A stretch of 64,000 bases of DNA from the NCBI GenBank assembly GCA_045651985.1, contig JAZRTK010000016.1:5126-69125 (forward strand). The letters are read 5' to 3'. A program made the position numbers and the translations under genes. This stretch comes from SIG710 sp045651985 (GTDB lineage: Bacteria > Bacillota > Clostridia > Oscillospirales > CAG-272). Positions 16,765 through 25,546 of this stretch are shown in pieces. Position 1 is the first letter of the stretch. Every line of letters starts with the position of its first letter. Below the pieces are notes generated by a model. That model was given only the letters and a program-made list of their open reading frames with translations, searched no databases and had not been told where the DNA came from.

Positions 16765-17481
16765 TCAGCCCTCTTTTTTTAGGTATTCCACCTCGTTTTC
16801 GGTGAGATGACGCCATTTTCCCGCGGGGAGATCGCCAAGCTTCAGTTCTCCTATCGCCACTCTGGTAAGGCGAGAGATTTTAAGTCCTGCCGCTTCACAC
16901 ATGCGGCGGATCTGGCGGTTCCGCCCCTCAAAAAGGGTCATTTCAAGCATCGCACCCTCGTTCAGTGAGACAATTTCGGTCTTTACGGGCTGAATTCGGT
17001 AACCATCAAGGACAAGAGGTGAGCGGAGGATCGCAAGCTGTTCCTCGGTTGGCACCTTCGTCACGTTTACCCAATAAATTTTGGGAATATTGTGGCGCGG
17101 GTGGGTGAGCCTGTTTGCAAGCTCTCCGTCGTCGGTGAGCAGGAGCAGACCGTCCGAGTTCATGTCCAGCCGTCCAACGGGGTAGACCCGTTTTCCCAGA
17201 GCTGACACAAGCTCCACTACGTTTTTTCTGCCCTTTTCGTCGTCGGCGGTAGTCACGCAGCCTACGGGCTTGTTCAGCATTATGTAGGTGAATTCGCCCT
17301 TTCGGTAAGAGATCACCTTGCCCTTGTACTCGACCACGTCAAGCTCGGGATCGACTTTGTCGCCCACCTGTGCGGTGATTCCGTTTACCCGCACGCGACC
17401 GCCGGCAATTTCTTTTTCTGCGGCACGGCGGGACATTATTCCCGCGTCCGTAAAGAATTTCTGAAGTCTGATTTTTTCCAT
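16765..17481 (-). CDS. rluB: 23S rRNA pseudouridine synthase RluB/RsuA family
   Basis: 238 aa. An N-terminal S4 RNA-binding domain (RLQKFFTDAGIMSRRAAEKE) is followed by the synthase domain with the catalytic Asp in PVGRLDMNSDGLLLLT and the FEGRNRQIRRMCE motif. Firmicutes enzymes of this group modify 23S rRNA helix 80 (RluB) rather than 16S. It lies after the D,D-carboxypeptidase, an arrangement also seen in B. subtilis (dacB to ypuL region). Confidence 0.93.
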   Translation of the reverse strand: MEKIRLQKFFTDAGIMSRRAAEKEIAGGRVRVNGITAQVGDKVDPELDVVEYKGKVISYRKGEFTYIMLNKPVGCVTTADDEKGRKNVVELVSALGKRVYPVGRLDMNSDGLLLLTDDGELANRLTHPRHNIPKIYWVNVTKVPTEEQLAILRSPLVLDGYRIQPVKTEIVSLNEGAMLEMTLFEGRNRQIRRMCEAAGLKISRLTRVAIGELKLGDLPAGKWRHLTENEVEYLKKEG

Positions 17482-17495
17482 TTCCTATATGTGGT

Positions 17496-18629
17496 TCAGG
17501 AGAATATTCCCGTGATAAAATCCCACACCTTCTGCCAAAAATTTTTCTTGTATTTTATCTGTTCTATGTCGTAGCCCGCCTTGATGTCTGTCTCGCCGAT
17601 AACCTTGCCGTCGCATATGTAGCTGACGTGTCCGACGATATCTCCCGCGTTAACGGGCGCGTAGACCATTGAAGGAAGCTGAATATCGGCTTTTATCTCC
17701 CCGTGATCCCTGGGTAAAGTCGCCGCAACGTAATCACAGTTTACGCAGAGCAGGGAATCTTGCACGCCGCCTACAACGGGCAAAGTTTCAATAAAACCGC
17801 CCTCGTCGCAAAGAATTTCGCAACAGTAATTTTCATAGCCGTAATCCAGCAGAGCCGTATGGTCCCGCCAATCGTCGGGGGCTGAAAGTGTCACGGCAAC
17901 GAGAGTAAGCGATTCACGGCACGCGGCACTCACGAGGCACCTGCCGCTTTTCTTTGTAAAGCCCGTTTTTACGCCCACGCAGCCGTCGTACATATTCAGA
18001 AGCTTGTTGTGGTTGACCACAAGCCGAACGCCGCCATCGGGGCCCGATATCTTCCTTTTGTAGGTGGAAACTATCTCTGCAAATGTCGGATTTTTCAGCG
18101 CTTCTGCAGTCAGGATCGCAAGCTCTCGGGCAGTCGTTACGTGCCCCTGGGCATCAAGTCCGTTGGGGTTTTCAAAGTGTGTCGATGTGAGACCAAGCTC
18201 GAGTGCCTTTTCATTCATCATGGACGCAAAATTTACCACGCTTCCGCCAACGCCAACGGCTATTGCCACCGCGGCATCGTTGGCACTTTGAAGCAACAGC
18301 GCGTAAAGAAGCTCAAGGAGTGTCATGCGCTCGCCCTTTTGCAGATAGATAGACGAGCCTTCAACGCCCACAGCCTCGTCGGGTATGTCAATAATTTCGT
18401 TTACGTCGCAGTTTTCAAGAGCCACAAGCGCCGTCATAATCTTCGTTGTGCTCGCCATTGGACGCTGTGTATCCGCGTCCTTTTCATACAGGATTTTCCC
18501 GTCCCGTGCGTCCATAAGAATAGCGCTATGCGCGGACAGGGAAAGGGCCTGCGTGGGCAGGACAAGAACAAACAGCAGCGTCAAAAGCAACGATATCGTG
18601 CGTAAAAATCTAAAATTTCTCAAAGGCAC
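17496..18629 (-). CDS. D-alanyl-D-alanine carboxypeptidase (DacB/DacF type)
   Basis: 377 aa, starting at GTG 18629 behind a GGGGG ribosome site. A signal peptide (to about residue 30, LPTQALSLSA) leads to a penicillin-binding-protein fold with SxxK (ASTTK), SxN (QSANDA) and KTG (KTGFTKKSG). It trims the terminal D-Ala from peptidoglycan stem peptides. The C-terminal beta domain and a tail (FWQKVWDFITGIF), likely an amphipathic membrane anchor, follow. Lying between ytfJ and rluB suggests a role in spore cortex or cell-wall maturation (inference). Confidence 0.93.
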   Translation of the reverse strand: MPLRNFRFLRTISLLLTLLFVLVLPTQALSLSAHSAILMDARDGKILYEKDADTQRPMASTTKIMTALVALENCDVNEIIDIPDEAVGVEGSSIYLQKGERMTLLELLYALLLQSANDAAVAIAVGVGGSVVNFASMMNEKALELGLTSTHFENPNGLDAQGHVTTARELAILTAEALKNPTFAEIVSTYKRKISGPDGGVRLVVNHNKLLNMYDGCVGVKTGFTKKSGRCLVSAACRESLTLVAVTLSAPDDWRDHTALLDYGYENYCCEILCDEGGFIETLPVVGGVQDSLLCVNCDYVAATLPRDHGEIKADIQLPSMVYAPVNAGDIVGHVSYICDGKVIGETDIKAGYDIEQIKYKKNFWQKVWDFITGIFS

Positions 18630-18678
18630 AAAACCCCCAATCGTAATTGGTAAATTTTATGCCTTGAAGAGGAATTTA

Positions 18679-19080
18679 TTACTTGTTTTTCTTGAATACG
18701 GCTTTGAATTTTTCAATGAGGTCGGGAGTGCGCTCAAGCAGGTCTCCGATCTGGTCAAGACCCGATGCGGACGCGCCCTCAAGAGTTATCATGCCTACCT
18801 CTCCGAACTTATCGACCGTAAGGAAGCCCACGGGAGAGATGCTGAGACCCGTTCCGCCTCCGCCACCGAAGTTCTGAGGACGGGAGGTCTTTGAGTCGGT
18901 CTCACGGCTGTTGTAGTCAACACCGCCCGAGGCAAATCCCATGGAGATCTTTGAAATGGGGATTATGGTCGTTCCGCTTTCGGTGTTTATGGGAGAGCCG
19001 ATGACCGTGTTTGCATCGACCATTGAACGGAGACTTTCAAGGGAAGTAGCTATTACTTCGGAAATTTTTGATTCAGCCAT
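18679..19080 (-). CDS. ytfJ: GerW/YtfJ family sporulation protein
   Basis: 133 aa. The family signature is clear: TTIIPISKISMGFASGGVD, a Gly-rich stretch (NFGGGGGTGLSISP) and VGFLTV. B. subtilis YtfJ/GerW is made in the forespore and is needed for germination with some germinants. The start overlaps the end of the DUF2953 gene by 8 bp, matching the ytfI-ytfJ pair. It supports a spore-forming lineage. Confidence 0.92.
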   Translation of the reverse strand: MAESKISEVIATSLESLRSMVDANTVIGSPINTESGTTIIPISKISMGFASGGVDYNSRETDSKTSRPQNFGGGGGTGLSISPVGFLTVDKFGEVGMITLEGASASGLDQIGDLLERTPDLIEKFKAVFKKNK

Positions 19081-19750
19081 TTTTATCAGTTCCTTTCACG
19101 CGGTTTTTGTTTGTATTGGCTTTATTTTTTATAAATTCGAAGACAGCGCCGATAAGTATATCAAGCGCCTGCCATACGGTCAGGGAAAAGGATATGTCGA
19201 TATCCGCCTGTGTTTTGCCCGACAAAAAGTCGGATGTGACCGATACCTCGGTCTTTTTCGTTTTTTTGACATTCGTTACCCGATCAAGCACTTCGCAAAG
19301 ATAGGCTACGCCTTGACAGACCGCACCGTAAAGAATGGCAGTCTTTGCCGCGTCGGGAGTTCCGACGACAATGCGTATCCTTGCAACGTCTATCTGCAGA
19401 TGTCGGAAGAACTTTGAGATTATCTTTTTTGCAAGCGTTGTGATCGTTGACACTGTTTCGGAAAGCGGCGCTTTTTCTTTTTCGGATTCCTGCGGTTTCT
19501 TCCTTTTTGCTTCTTTGAGCGCTTGCTTGTCCTTTTTTCTTTGCGCTCGGCGAAGACCGCGTGGGGTGTAGTCCGAAAGCCGTATCTTTTGTTTTTTTTG
19601 CTTTGCGGGGTAAAGCTTTATGGGGATTCCCAGTATCCGTAAAAGCAGCTTTGTGTCGCCACCGTCGGATATGACCGAAATTTTTACTCGCAGAAAAAGG
19701 ACAAGGACGAGAAAAAGGAGTATTCCCAAAATTATCTTCAATGCAAGCAT
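19073..19750 (-). CDS. DUF2953 membrane-anchored protein (YtfI-like)
   Basis: 225 aa. An N-terminal helix (LALKIILGILLFLVLVLFLRV) anchors the protein. Next comes the DUF2953 pattern (LLLRILGIPIKLYP), a very basic Lys/Arg-rich stretch (about 60-85), and DVARIRIVVGTPDAAKTAILYG, typical of the family. Function unknown; it is always found with ytfJ, so a sporulation link is likely. A 48-bp gap separates it from scpB. Confidence 0.85.
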   Translation of the reverse strand: MLALKIILGILLFLVLVLFLRVKISVISDGGDTKLLLRILGIPIKLYPAKQKKQKIRLSDYTPRGLRRAQRKKDKQALKEAKRKKPQESEKEKAPLSETVSTITTLAKKIISKFFRHLQIDVARIRIVVGTPDAAKTAILYGAVCQGVAYLCEVLDRVTNVKKTKKTEVSVTSDFLSGKTQADIDISFSLTVWQALDILIGAVFEFIKNKANTNKNRVKGTDKNG

Positions 19751-19798
19751 GGATAATAGATCTCCTCCTCTCGCTTATTTTGACCCTTTTCAGTAAAA

Positions 19799-20440
19799 TT
19801 ATTCCTCAGCGGGGATTTCCTCCTGGGGTACGGGCTCGGGCTGTACTATATCGAGGGAAAGCTGTTCGCTCACTGCCACCTCGCCAGACGCTTCGCCCTC
19901 GACCTTGATTGGTTCGACCTCGGGAAGCTCTGATACGGAATTGATTCCGAAAACGCGCAGGAAATTGTCCGTCGTTCCGTAGAGCATAGGTCTGCCGGGA
20001 GCGTCAAGACGTCCCACGGCTTCAATTAACTCCTTGTCGATAAGAGAATTCATGGCGTAAGCGCTGTCAACACCGCGCACCGTGTCAACGTATGAGCGGG
20101 TGACGGGCTGGTTGTAAGCCACGATAGCCAGAACCTCCATAGAGGAAGCGGAAAGATTGCCGCCTCGGCGTATGCCGAGTGCCTCGCGTATGTACGGCGC
20201 GAAAATTTCCTTTGTGCAAAACTGACAGCCGTCGTCGAACATCATAAGAGAAATTCCGCGCTTACTGTTCTCTCCGTTGTATTTTTCGCTCATGTGGGAT
20301 ATGAGCTGCTTTAACTCACGTACTTGCAGTCCCAGGACCTCCGAGAGCTTTGCGTAGGATACCGAGTGGCCTGCCGCGTAGAGAATAGCTTCAATTGCGG
20401 CTTCAAGCTCGGTTATACTGTTCTTTGGTGATTCGTCCAT
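19799..20440 (-). CDS. scpB: Condensin accessory protein ScpB
   Basis: 213 aa. Winged-helix ScpB (ITELEAAIEAILYAAG at the start, SMEVLAIVAYNQPVTRS, RGVDS, LYGTTDNFLRVFG). It dimerises and, with ScpA, bridges SMC heads in the chromosome-organising condensin. The C-terminus is an acidic, low-complexity tail. It is 14 bp after scpA; the smc gene is at 35513 on the other strand. Confidence 0.96.
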   Translation of the reverse strand: MDESPKNSITELEAAIEAILYAAGHSVSYAKLSEVLGLQVRELKQLISHMSEKYNGENSKRGISLMMFDDGCQFCTKEIFAPYIREALGIRRGGNLSASSMEVLAIVAYNQPVTRSYVDTVRGVDSAYAMNSLIDKELIEAVGRLDAPGRPMLYGTTDNFLRVFGINSVSELPEVEPIKVEGEASGEVAVSEQLSLDIVQPEPVPQEEIPAEE

Positions 20441-20454
20441 GATTACCTCTTAAA

Positions 20455-21213
20455 CTAATCTATACTTACGTTTACCGCACTGTCGTCAACGTCGGGGTTG
20501 AGAGTCAGAACGGTATCCGCTCCGTATTCGTCTTTTCCCTCGTCCGCGATCAGCACGCGCCGTACCTTTACAAGCTCCAAAATTCCGATAAACGCTGCCA
20601 CAAGGTCGGCTCTCGACTGGGCACCCGCCAAAAGCTCGCCCAAAGTTGAAGTGGGCTTTTTGGACATCCTTTCAAGTATGCCAATTATCTTTAACTCTAC
20701 CGAAACGATAGGCTTTTGAATCAGGGGGGTGAAGTGAGTCTTTTCGGCACGCTCCATGGCGGAATTGAGAGCAATAACTCTTTTTATTGCCGAGTAAAGG
20801 GTGATAGCCTCTTGATCTGCCACGAACTTCCTGTCCGGGGATATCTCGTCGGTGTCCTTTATCATTCTGTTGCTGTAAACTGCGTAAAGGGCATTCATTT
20901 TCTGCGCTGCTTCCTTTGCCTGCTTGTAGCGGAGCAGGGCATCAGCAAGTGCTGCGCGGGGATCCTCTTCCTCGTTCTCGGGACGGGGCAGGAGAAGCTT
21001 GCTTTTGATCAGCATAAGCTCGCTTGCCATGACGATAAATTCGGCGGCGACCTCCATGTCAAGGTGCTGTGCCTCTTTTATATATTCCATGTACTGGTCG
21101 CAAATAAGTGCGATGGGAATGTCGGCTATGCTGACCTTATTCTTGTCGATCAGCGTAAGCAGAAGGTCCAGGGGACCCTCAAAGCTGTCCAGTCGGTAGG
21201 TGATTGACTCCAT
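20455..21213 (-). CDS. scpA: Condensin kleisin subunit ScpA
   Basis: 252 aa. The kleisin N-terminus FEGPLDLLLTLIDKNKVSI and the central helices (YMEYIKEAQ...EFIVMASELMLIKSKLLLP) are diagnostic. ScpA joins the SMC head and neck to close the condensin ring. GAAAGGAG precedes the ATG. It overlaps neither neighbour and lies between a site-2 protease and scpB. Confidence 0.96.
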   Translation of the reverse strand: MESITYRLDSFEGPLDLLLTLIDKNKVSIADIPIALICDQYMEYIKEAQHLDMEVAAEFIVMASELMLIKSKLLLPRPENEEEDPRAALADALLRYKQAKEAAQKMNALYAVYSNRMIKDTDEISPDRKFVADQEAITLYSAIKRVIALNSAMERAEKTHFTPLIQKPIVSVELKIIGILERMSKKPTSTLGELLAGAQSRADLVAAFIGILELVKVRRVLIADEGKDEYGADTVLTLNPDVDDSAVNVSID

Positions 21214-21236
21214 TTGGGTCTCCTTTCACCGATTTT

Positions 21237-21944
21237 TTAAAGTATTTTTCCAAAAAGCTCTGTTAATGGGTCGCAGATAAGGTCCATAAGACCGCCCGCA
21301 ACAAACCCCACGGGGCTGAATCCCGCGCGGGAAAGAGCTAAAAATCCAACGATGATTATTATCATCAGGGTCTGCTCGTGTTTCATCACCTTGAAATACC
21401 ATTTGCTTGGCAGCAAGAGGTAGGCAAAGCGCGAGCCGTCAAAGGGCGGAATGGGAATAAGATTGAACGCCATCAAGGCGAAGTTCATATAGGTGAAGAT
21501 GTATGCTAAATTGAGCAGACACCATTTTATAATGGGCGTTTCTTGTCCCGTTATCTGCGCCATATAAATGTCAAGACTCCAAGCGGCAGAGGCGGCGGAA
21601 AAAAGCACGCAGCCGCAGAGCCCGAGTAGCAGGTTTGACACGGGTCCCGCGATAGCGGAGATTCCCATACCCCAGCGGGGATTTTTAAAATTTCTTGCTA
21701 CGATCGGCACGGGCTTTGCCCACCCAAATCCGATCAATAGCATGGCAAGAGCCCCAAAGGGGTCAAGGTGTTTTATTGGATTTAGCGTAAGTCTGCCCAG
21801 GTTACGGGCGGTGGGGTCGCCCAACTTGCAGGCAACGTAGCCGTGAGCCGCCTCGTGGAAGGACAGGGAAAAAAGGATAACAGGCAGGCAGAGCAGGGCG
21901 GTTATAAGTCCCTCTCGTCCGCCACCTAAAATATTAAAAAGCAA
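21237..21944 (-). CDS. Site-2 protease family (M50) membrane metalloprotease
   Basis: 235 aa with about five to six transmembrane segments. HEAAHG at about residue 31 supplies the zinc HExxH, and IPPFDGSR at about 165 supplies the third ligand (NPxDG-like). This compact group (B. subtilis YwhC-like) lacks PDZ domains; its substrates are unknown. scpA follows 23 bp downstream, a frequent neighbour in Clostridia. Confidence 0.92.
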   Translation of the reverse strand: MLFNILGGGREGLITALLCLPVILFSLSFHEAAHGYVACKLGDPTARNLGRLTLNPIKHLDPFGALAMLLIGFGWAKPVPIVARNFKNPRWGMGISAIAGPVSNLLLGLCGCVLFSAASAAWSLDIYMAQITGQETPIIKWCLLNLAYIFTYMNFALMAFNLIPIPPFDGSRFAYLLLPSKWYFKVMKHEQTLMIIIIVGFLALSRAGFSPVGFVAGGLMDLICDPLTELFGKIL

Positions 21945-21960
21945 TTTTTGGCCTCCGAAA

Positions 21961-22569
21961 TTAAAGCTTGATATCGGTGTGGAGCGCGATCTCGCGCCAA
22001 AGCTCGGCTTTGCCCTCGCCTTTGAGGGAAGAAAAAGGAATTATGCTGACCTGAGGCGGAATAAGCTCGCTATCTCGTAACGCCGCCAGATTTTTCTTGC
22101 GTTCGGTGGCGTTGAGCTTGTCGCATTTGGTAGCAACCACCACAAAGGGAATTCCCGATTCGGCCAGAAAAGAGAGCATCATGGCGTCGTCCTTTGTAAT
22201 TCCGCAACGACTGTCAATAAGCTGTACCACGAGAGACAGCAGGTCGATATTTGGGTTGTTCGTAAAATACCCGTCGGTGAGCGCCGACCAGACCTCTTTG
22301 TCTGCAAAGGTACGCTTTGCGTAGCCGTAGCCGGGAAGGTCGCAAAAGAACAGCTTCTTGTCGATCTCGTAGAAATTGATAGTTATGGTCTTTCCCGGGG
22401 CGGAGCTGACTCTCGCCAAGCTTTTGCGCGAAAGCATGGTGTTAATAAGCGAGCTTTTTCCTACGTTTGACCGTCCCGAAAAGGCGACCTGGGGAATCGG
22501 GTCACGGGGAAACTGATTGATGCGCCCCGCGGAAATTTTCAGATTTACGTTTTGTGTGTTGAGCGCCAT
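21961..22569 (-). CDS. engB: Ribosome biogenesis GTPase EngB/YsxC
   Basis: 202 aa from ATG 22569 (MALNTQNV), with GGAGA upstream; an open frame further upstream overlaps lon and is not used. G motifs: GRSNVGKSS (G1), FCDLPGYGYAK (G3) and VVATKCDKL (G4). EngB aids maturation of the 50S subunit. It directly follows lon, the conserved lon-ysxC pair of Firmicutes. Confidence 0.95.
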   Translation of the reverse strand: MALNTQNVNLKISAGRINQFPRDPIPQVAFSGRSNVGKSSLINTMLSRKSLARVSSAPGKTITINFYEIDKKLFFCDLPGYGYAKRTFADKEVWSALTDGYFTNNPNIDLLSLVVQLIDSRCGITKDDAMMLSFLAESGIPFVVVATKCDKLNATERKKNLAALRDSELIPPQVSIIPFSSLKGEGKAELWREIALHTDIKL

Positions 22570-22589
22570 GTCGTCTCCTGTTTTTCTTT

Positions 22590-24917
22590 TTATTTGGCAA
22601 GTGCCTGACTTAAAACGTCGCTTATGCTCTTGCATGGAACGAAGTTGAGATTTTCACGAGCCGTTGGGTCAATGTCCTCCAAATCCTTTAAGTTGTCGGC
22701 AGGAATGCATACGGTTTTTACGCCCGCGGTGTATGCCGCCATGGTCTTTTCCTTCAGACCTCCGATGGGAAGAACGCGGCCGCGCAGGGTGATTTCACCC
22801 GTCATTGCTACGTCACTTCGCACGGGAATTCCGGTCAGCGCGCTCACAAGGGCGGTGGTCATGGTAACGCCCGCGGAAGGACCGTCCTTTGGAACAGCCC
22901 CCTCGGGACAATGGATATGTATGTCTTTGGTTTTGTAGAAGTCGGGTTCGAATTTGTACTCTTCGGAGTTTGCAAGAGAGCGCACGTAGCTTACCGCTAT
23001 CTGTGCGGATTCCTTCATCACGTCCCCAAGAGAGCCCGTCAGCTCGATCTTTCCGCTTCCCTCAAGTACGGAGGCTTCAATTTTCAGCAGATCGCCGCCA
23101 ACCGACGTGTAGGCAAGTCCGTTTACGGTGCCAACCTCGTTTTCCTTGGCTACTGTGTCGGGGTAGAGTTTTCTCGGACCGAGAAGGTCGGCAACGTTTG
23201 CCTGCTTTACCTTTATTATCCCGTCGCCGTTCTCAATTATGCGCTTTGCGGCTTTTCTGCAAAGCTCGCCGATCTTACGTTCAAGATTTCGGACACCCGC
23301 CTCACGGGTATAGTACTCGATAATCTCGGAAATGGCGCTGTCTGCAATGGAAAGCTGTTTTTTAGTAAGCCCGTGACGCGCCAGCTGCTTTGTCACCAAG
23401 TGGCGCTTTGCGATCGCCAACTTTTCGGCGGGGGTATAAGTTGAAAGCTCGATTATCTCCATTCGGTCGATAAGGGGCTTTGGTACCGTATCAAGAGTAT
23501 TTGCCGTGGCTATGAACAAACATTCGGAAAGATCGAAAGGAAGCTCCACAAAATGATCGCGGAACGTGTGGTTCTGCTCGCCGTCAAGGACCTCAAGCAG
23601 AGCAGAGGCGGGGTCGCCGTGAGAATCCGCGGTAAGCTTGTCGATCTCGTCAAGAAGAATAAGCGGATTTTTCACCTTCGCCTGCGCCATTGCCGCCATA
23701 ATACGGCCGGGCATAGCGCCGATGTAGGTCTTTCTGTGACCTCTGATGTCAGCCTCGTCGCGGACGCCGCCAAGGGAAACGCGAACGTATCTGCGGTTCA
23801 TTGCCTGCGCAATAGATGCGCCCACCGAGGTCTTACCGACGCCGGGAGGTCCTACGAGACAGATGATCTGATTTTTAAGCTCGGGATTCAGCTGCTTTAC
23901 CGCAAGATACTCGAGAATTCTCGTCTTTACCTTTTCAAGACCGTAGTGATCTGCGTCAAGGCGTTTTTGCGCCGCCGCCACGTTTACGCGGTCACGTGTG
24001 GACTTTATCCAAGGAAGCTCAAGACAAGTGTCGAGATAGGTGCGGATAACGCCCGACTCGGCGGAGCCGAAGGGCATTTTCGCCATTCTCTCGTTTTCTT
24101 TGAGAAGCTTTTCTTCAACTTCCTTTGGCAGCTTTGCCGCCATTATCTTGTCAAAATATTCGTCGGCTTCCGTTCCTTCGCCGCCAAGCTCCTCCTGAAT
24201 GACCTTCATCTGTTCCCGCAGATAGTATTCCTTCTGATTTCTGTTGAGTCTTGCGCGGACGGTCTGGTGTATCTCTTTCTCACATTCGAGAACGTCGATC
24301 TCGCTCTCCATAAGGTTGAGCAGGGTTCTCATCCGCTTCATGGGCTCGAACACGTCAAGCACCTGCTGCTTGTCCTCGTAGCGCACAAGCATATTTGCCG
24401 CAATAAAGTCAGCAAGCATACCGGGATTCTTGATGCTCTGTGCTTTTATTTTCAGTTCGGAAGCGGGTGCGGGCAAAAATTCGGTGAGGGTGTCCAATAA
24501 ATTGATGGCCTCTCTGACATAAGCCTGACCTTTTACGCTTACGTTTTCGGTGGAATTGATAGTCTTGCACAGCACGTCTGCCATAATGTAGTCGGCAAAA
24601 CCGCGCATGTTAAGAATCTGACAGCGGCAGAGACCCTCGGCGATAACGCGAGTTCCGCCGTCTGAGTTTTTGACCGTCTGTCTGATCTTTGAGAGAACGC
24701 CCACGGAGAAAAATGCGTCCTTGTCTTCTTCCGCCGCTGTGGGATCCTTCCGGGTCAGAAGTATAACGAAGGAATCGGTGGCAGCAGCCGCCGTTACCGC
24801 AGATGCGCCAAGGGAATCCTTGCATTCAAAATTGAGTGTTACGCCCGGAAACGCAACCACCCCTCGCAGGGGAACGACGGGAAGTGTAAAATTTTCGATC
24901 TTTTCGATGATAGCCAT
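22590..24917 (-). CDS. lon: ATP-dependent Lon protease
   Basis: 775 aa. Substrate-binding LON domain (LPVVPLRGVVAFPG), AAA+ module with Walker A GPPGVGKTS (about 355) and Walker B ILLDEIDKL, then the protease domain with the Ser-Lys dyad in DGPSAGVTM (about 683) and GGLKEK (about 723). It degrades damaged and regulatory proteins in the cytosol. The start lacks a close ribosome site; the nearest AAAGG is about 20 nt upstream. A SigA-like promoter lies at 24995-25023. Confidence 0.97.
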   Translation of the reverse strand: MAIIEKIENFTLPVVPLRGVVAFPGVTLNFECKDSLGASAVTAAAATDSFVILLTRKDPTAAEEDKDAFFSVGVLSKIRQTVKNSDGGTRVIAEGLCRCQILNMRGFADYIMADVLCKTINSTENVSVKGQAYVREAINLLDTLTEFLPAPASELKIKAQSIKNPGMLADFIAANMLVRYEDKQQVLDVFEPMKRMRTLLNLMESEIDVLECEKEIHQTVRARLNRNQKEYYLREQMKVIQEELGGEGTEADEYFDKIMAAKLPKEVEEKLLKENERMAKMPFGSAESGVIRTYLDTCLELPWIKSTRDRVNVAAAQKRLDADHYGLEKVKTRILEYLAVKQLNPELKNQIICLVGPPGVGKTSVGASIAQAMNRRYVRVSLGGVRDEADIRGHRKTYIGAMPGRIMAAMAQAKVKNPLILLDEIDKLTADSHGDPASALLEVLDGEQNHTFRDHFVELPFDLSECLFIATANTLDTVPKPLIDRMEIIELSTYTPAEKLAIAKRHLVTKQLARHGLTKKQLSIADSAISEIIEYYTREAGVRNLERKIGELCRKAAKRIIENGDGIIKVKQANVADLLGPRKLYPDTVAKENEVGTVNGLAYTSVGGDLLKIEASVLEGSGKIELTGSLGDVMKESAQIAVSYVRSLANSEEYKFEPDFYKTKDIHIHCPEGAVPKDGPSAGVTMTTALVSALTGIPVRSDVAMTGEITLRGRVLPIGGLKEKTMAAYTAGVKTVCIPADNLKDLEDIDPTARENLNFVPCKSISDVLSQALAK

Positions 24918-24994
24918 TTGAATTTACGTAATAAAAACCTTTCATTTGTAGCTTTTGCACCCGATTTGGGGCGCAGAATCGCATATTACATTAC

Positions 24995-25023
24995 ATTATA
25001 GCACAACTTTTGCGGAATTTCCA
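24995..25023 (-). promoter_or_regulatory. Promoter of lon
   Basis: On the minus strand, TGGAAA (25018-25023), 17-bp spacer, TATAAT (24995-25000). It leaves a leader of about 70 nt. No CIRCE or CtsR-like tandem repeat is evident. Confidence 0.65.
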
Positions 25024-25061
25024 TAGTTTCGGATATTTATTTACAATTTAATAATATAGCA

Positions 25062-25148
25062 AAGAAAAAAGCACGGACTGTGACCTGCAGGCTGGTTTGG
25101 TATCATGAGATTGATACTCCGCCTGAATAGGTGACGCCGTGCGTTACG
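25062..25148 (-). ncRNA. Unidentified small structured RNA
   Basis: About 85 nt on the minus strand, from a consensus promoter to a U6 tract. The whole RNA folds into one interrupted hairpin. GCACGG pairs with CCGTGC (25137-25142 with 25071-25076). GUCACCU pairs with AGGUCAC across one C-C mismatch. CAGGC pairs with GCCUG. GUAUCA pairs with UGAUAC around an AUCUCA loop. The base stem is followed by UUUUUUCUUUG, so the hairpin doubles as terminator. It lacks the GGAA/GNRA features of SRP RNA. I do not recognise the family. It ends about 40 nt upstream of the lon promoter. Confidence 0.6.
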
Positions 25149-25154
25149 ATAAAA

Positions 25155-25183
25155 ATTATAGCACGAAAAAAGTGCTTTGTAAA
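25155..25183 (-). promoter_or_regulatory. SigA-type promoter of the small RNA
   Basis: On the minus strand, TTTACA (25178-25183), 17-bp spacer, TATAAT (25155-25160). The spacer holds the inverted repeat AGCAC-TTTTTTC-GTGCT, a possible operator. Confidence 0.7.
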
Positions 25184-25356
25184 TTGTCAAAAAGGACGAT
25201 TTTATCCGCTCAAAATTGCGCTTTTTGTCACTTTAAAAGGAAAAAATTTGATCCCTTGTAGCGCAAAACTCAGTAATATCAAAGGGTTGGTCGATTTGTG
25301 CATTTTTTCCATAAGGTCGGGACGAAAAAAAGAGAAAAATATTTTTCTCAAAGGGG

Positions 25357-25385
25357 TTGACAAACGGACTGCACCGTGGTATAAT
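25357..25385 (+). promoter_or_regulatory. SigA-type promoter of infC-rpmI-rplT
   Basis: Perfect TTGACA (25357-25362), 17-bp spacer, perfect TATAAT (25380-25385). Transcription should start near 25392, giving a leader of about 155 nt. Confidence 0.88.
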
Positions 25386-25391
25386 CACGTG

Positions 25392-25546
25392 AGAAAAGAA
25401 GCAGAACGTTCTTCGTTCTCGCCCTGCCGCAAAGGTGAGCAGGTGCAGATAACTTGTCCGAGCAGTGCTCGGTCTGTCTGTGTGCGGGAGAAGAATTTCT
25501 TTTCCGCACTTTTTTGTGCGAAATTTTATTTTGGAGGTGCATATTT
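25392..25546 (+). promoter_or_regulatory. infC leader, candidate L20-type attenuator
   Basis: No ORF. Three hairpins precede a terminator: AGAACG/CGTTCT (25403-25419), CCTGC/GCAGG (25423-25443) and CCGAGC-AGT-GCTCGG (25458-25472). In Bacillota the infC-rpmI-rplT leader is bound by ribosomal protein L20, which favours termination. The gene order and a leader terminator fit this; sequence identity to the L20 leader family is not verified. Confidence 0.65.
25482..25515 (+). terminator. Leader terminator (attenuator) ahead of infC
   Basis: GTGCGG...CCGCAC with inner AGAAGAA/TTCTTTT (one bulge, one G-U) and a short loop, then TTTTTT. It lies 18 nt before the infC ribosome site, so it can switch off the operon. 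Confidence 0.85.

Noticed and set aside
25062..25148. Small SRP (4.5S) RNA as identity of the lon-upstream RNA
   Set aside because: The conserved GGUCAGG...GGAAGGAAGCAG elements and the GNRA apical loop are absent.
25454..25546. 31-codon N-terminal extension of infC from ATG 25454
   Set aside because: It would run through the leader terminator hairpin and does not resemble any IF-3 N-terminus; it has no ribosome site.
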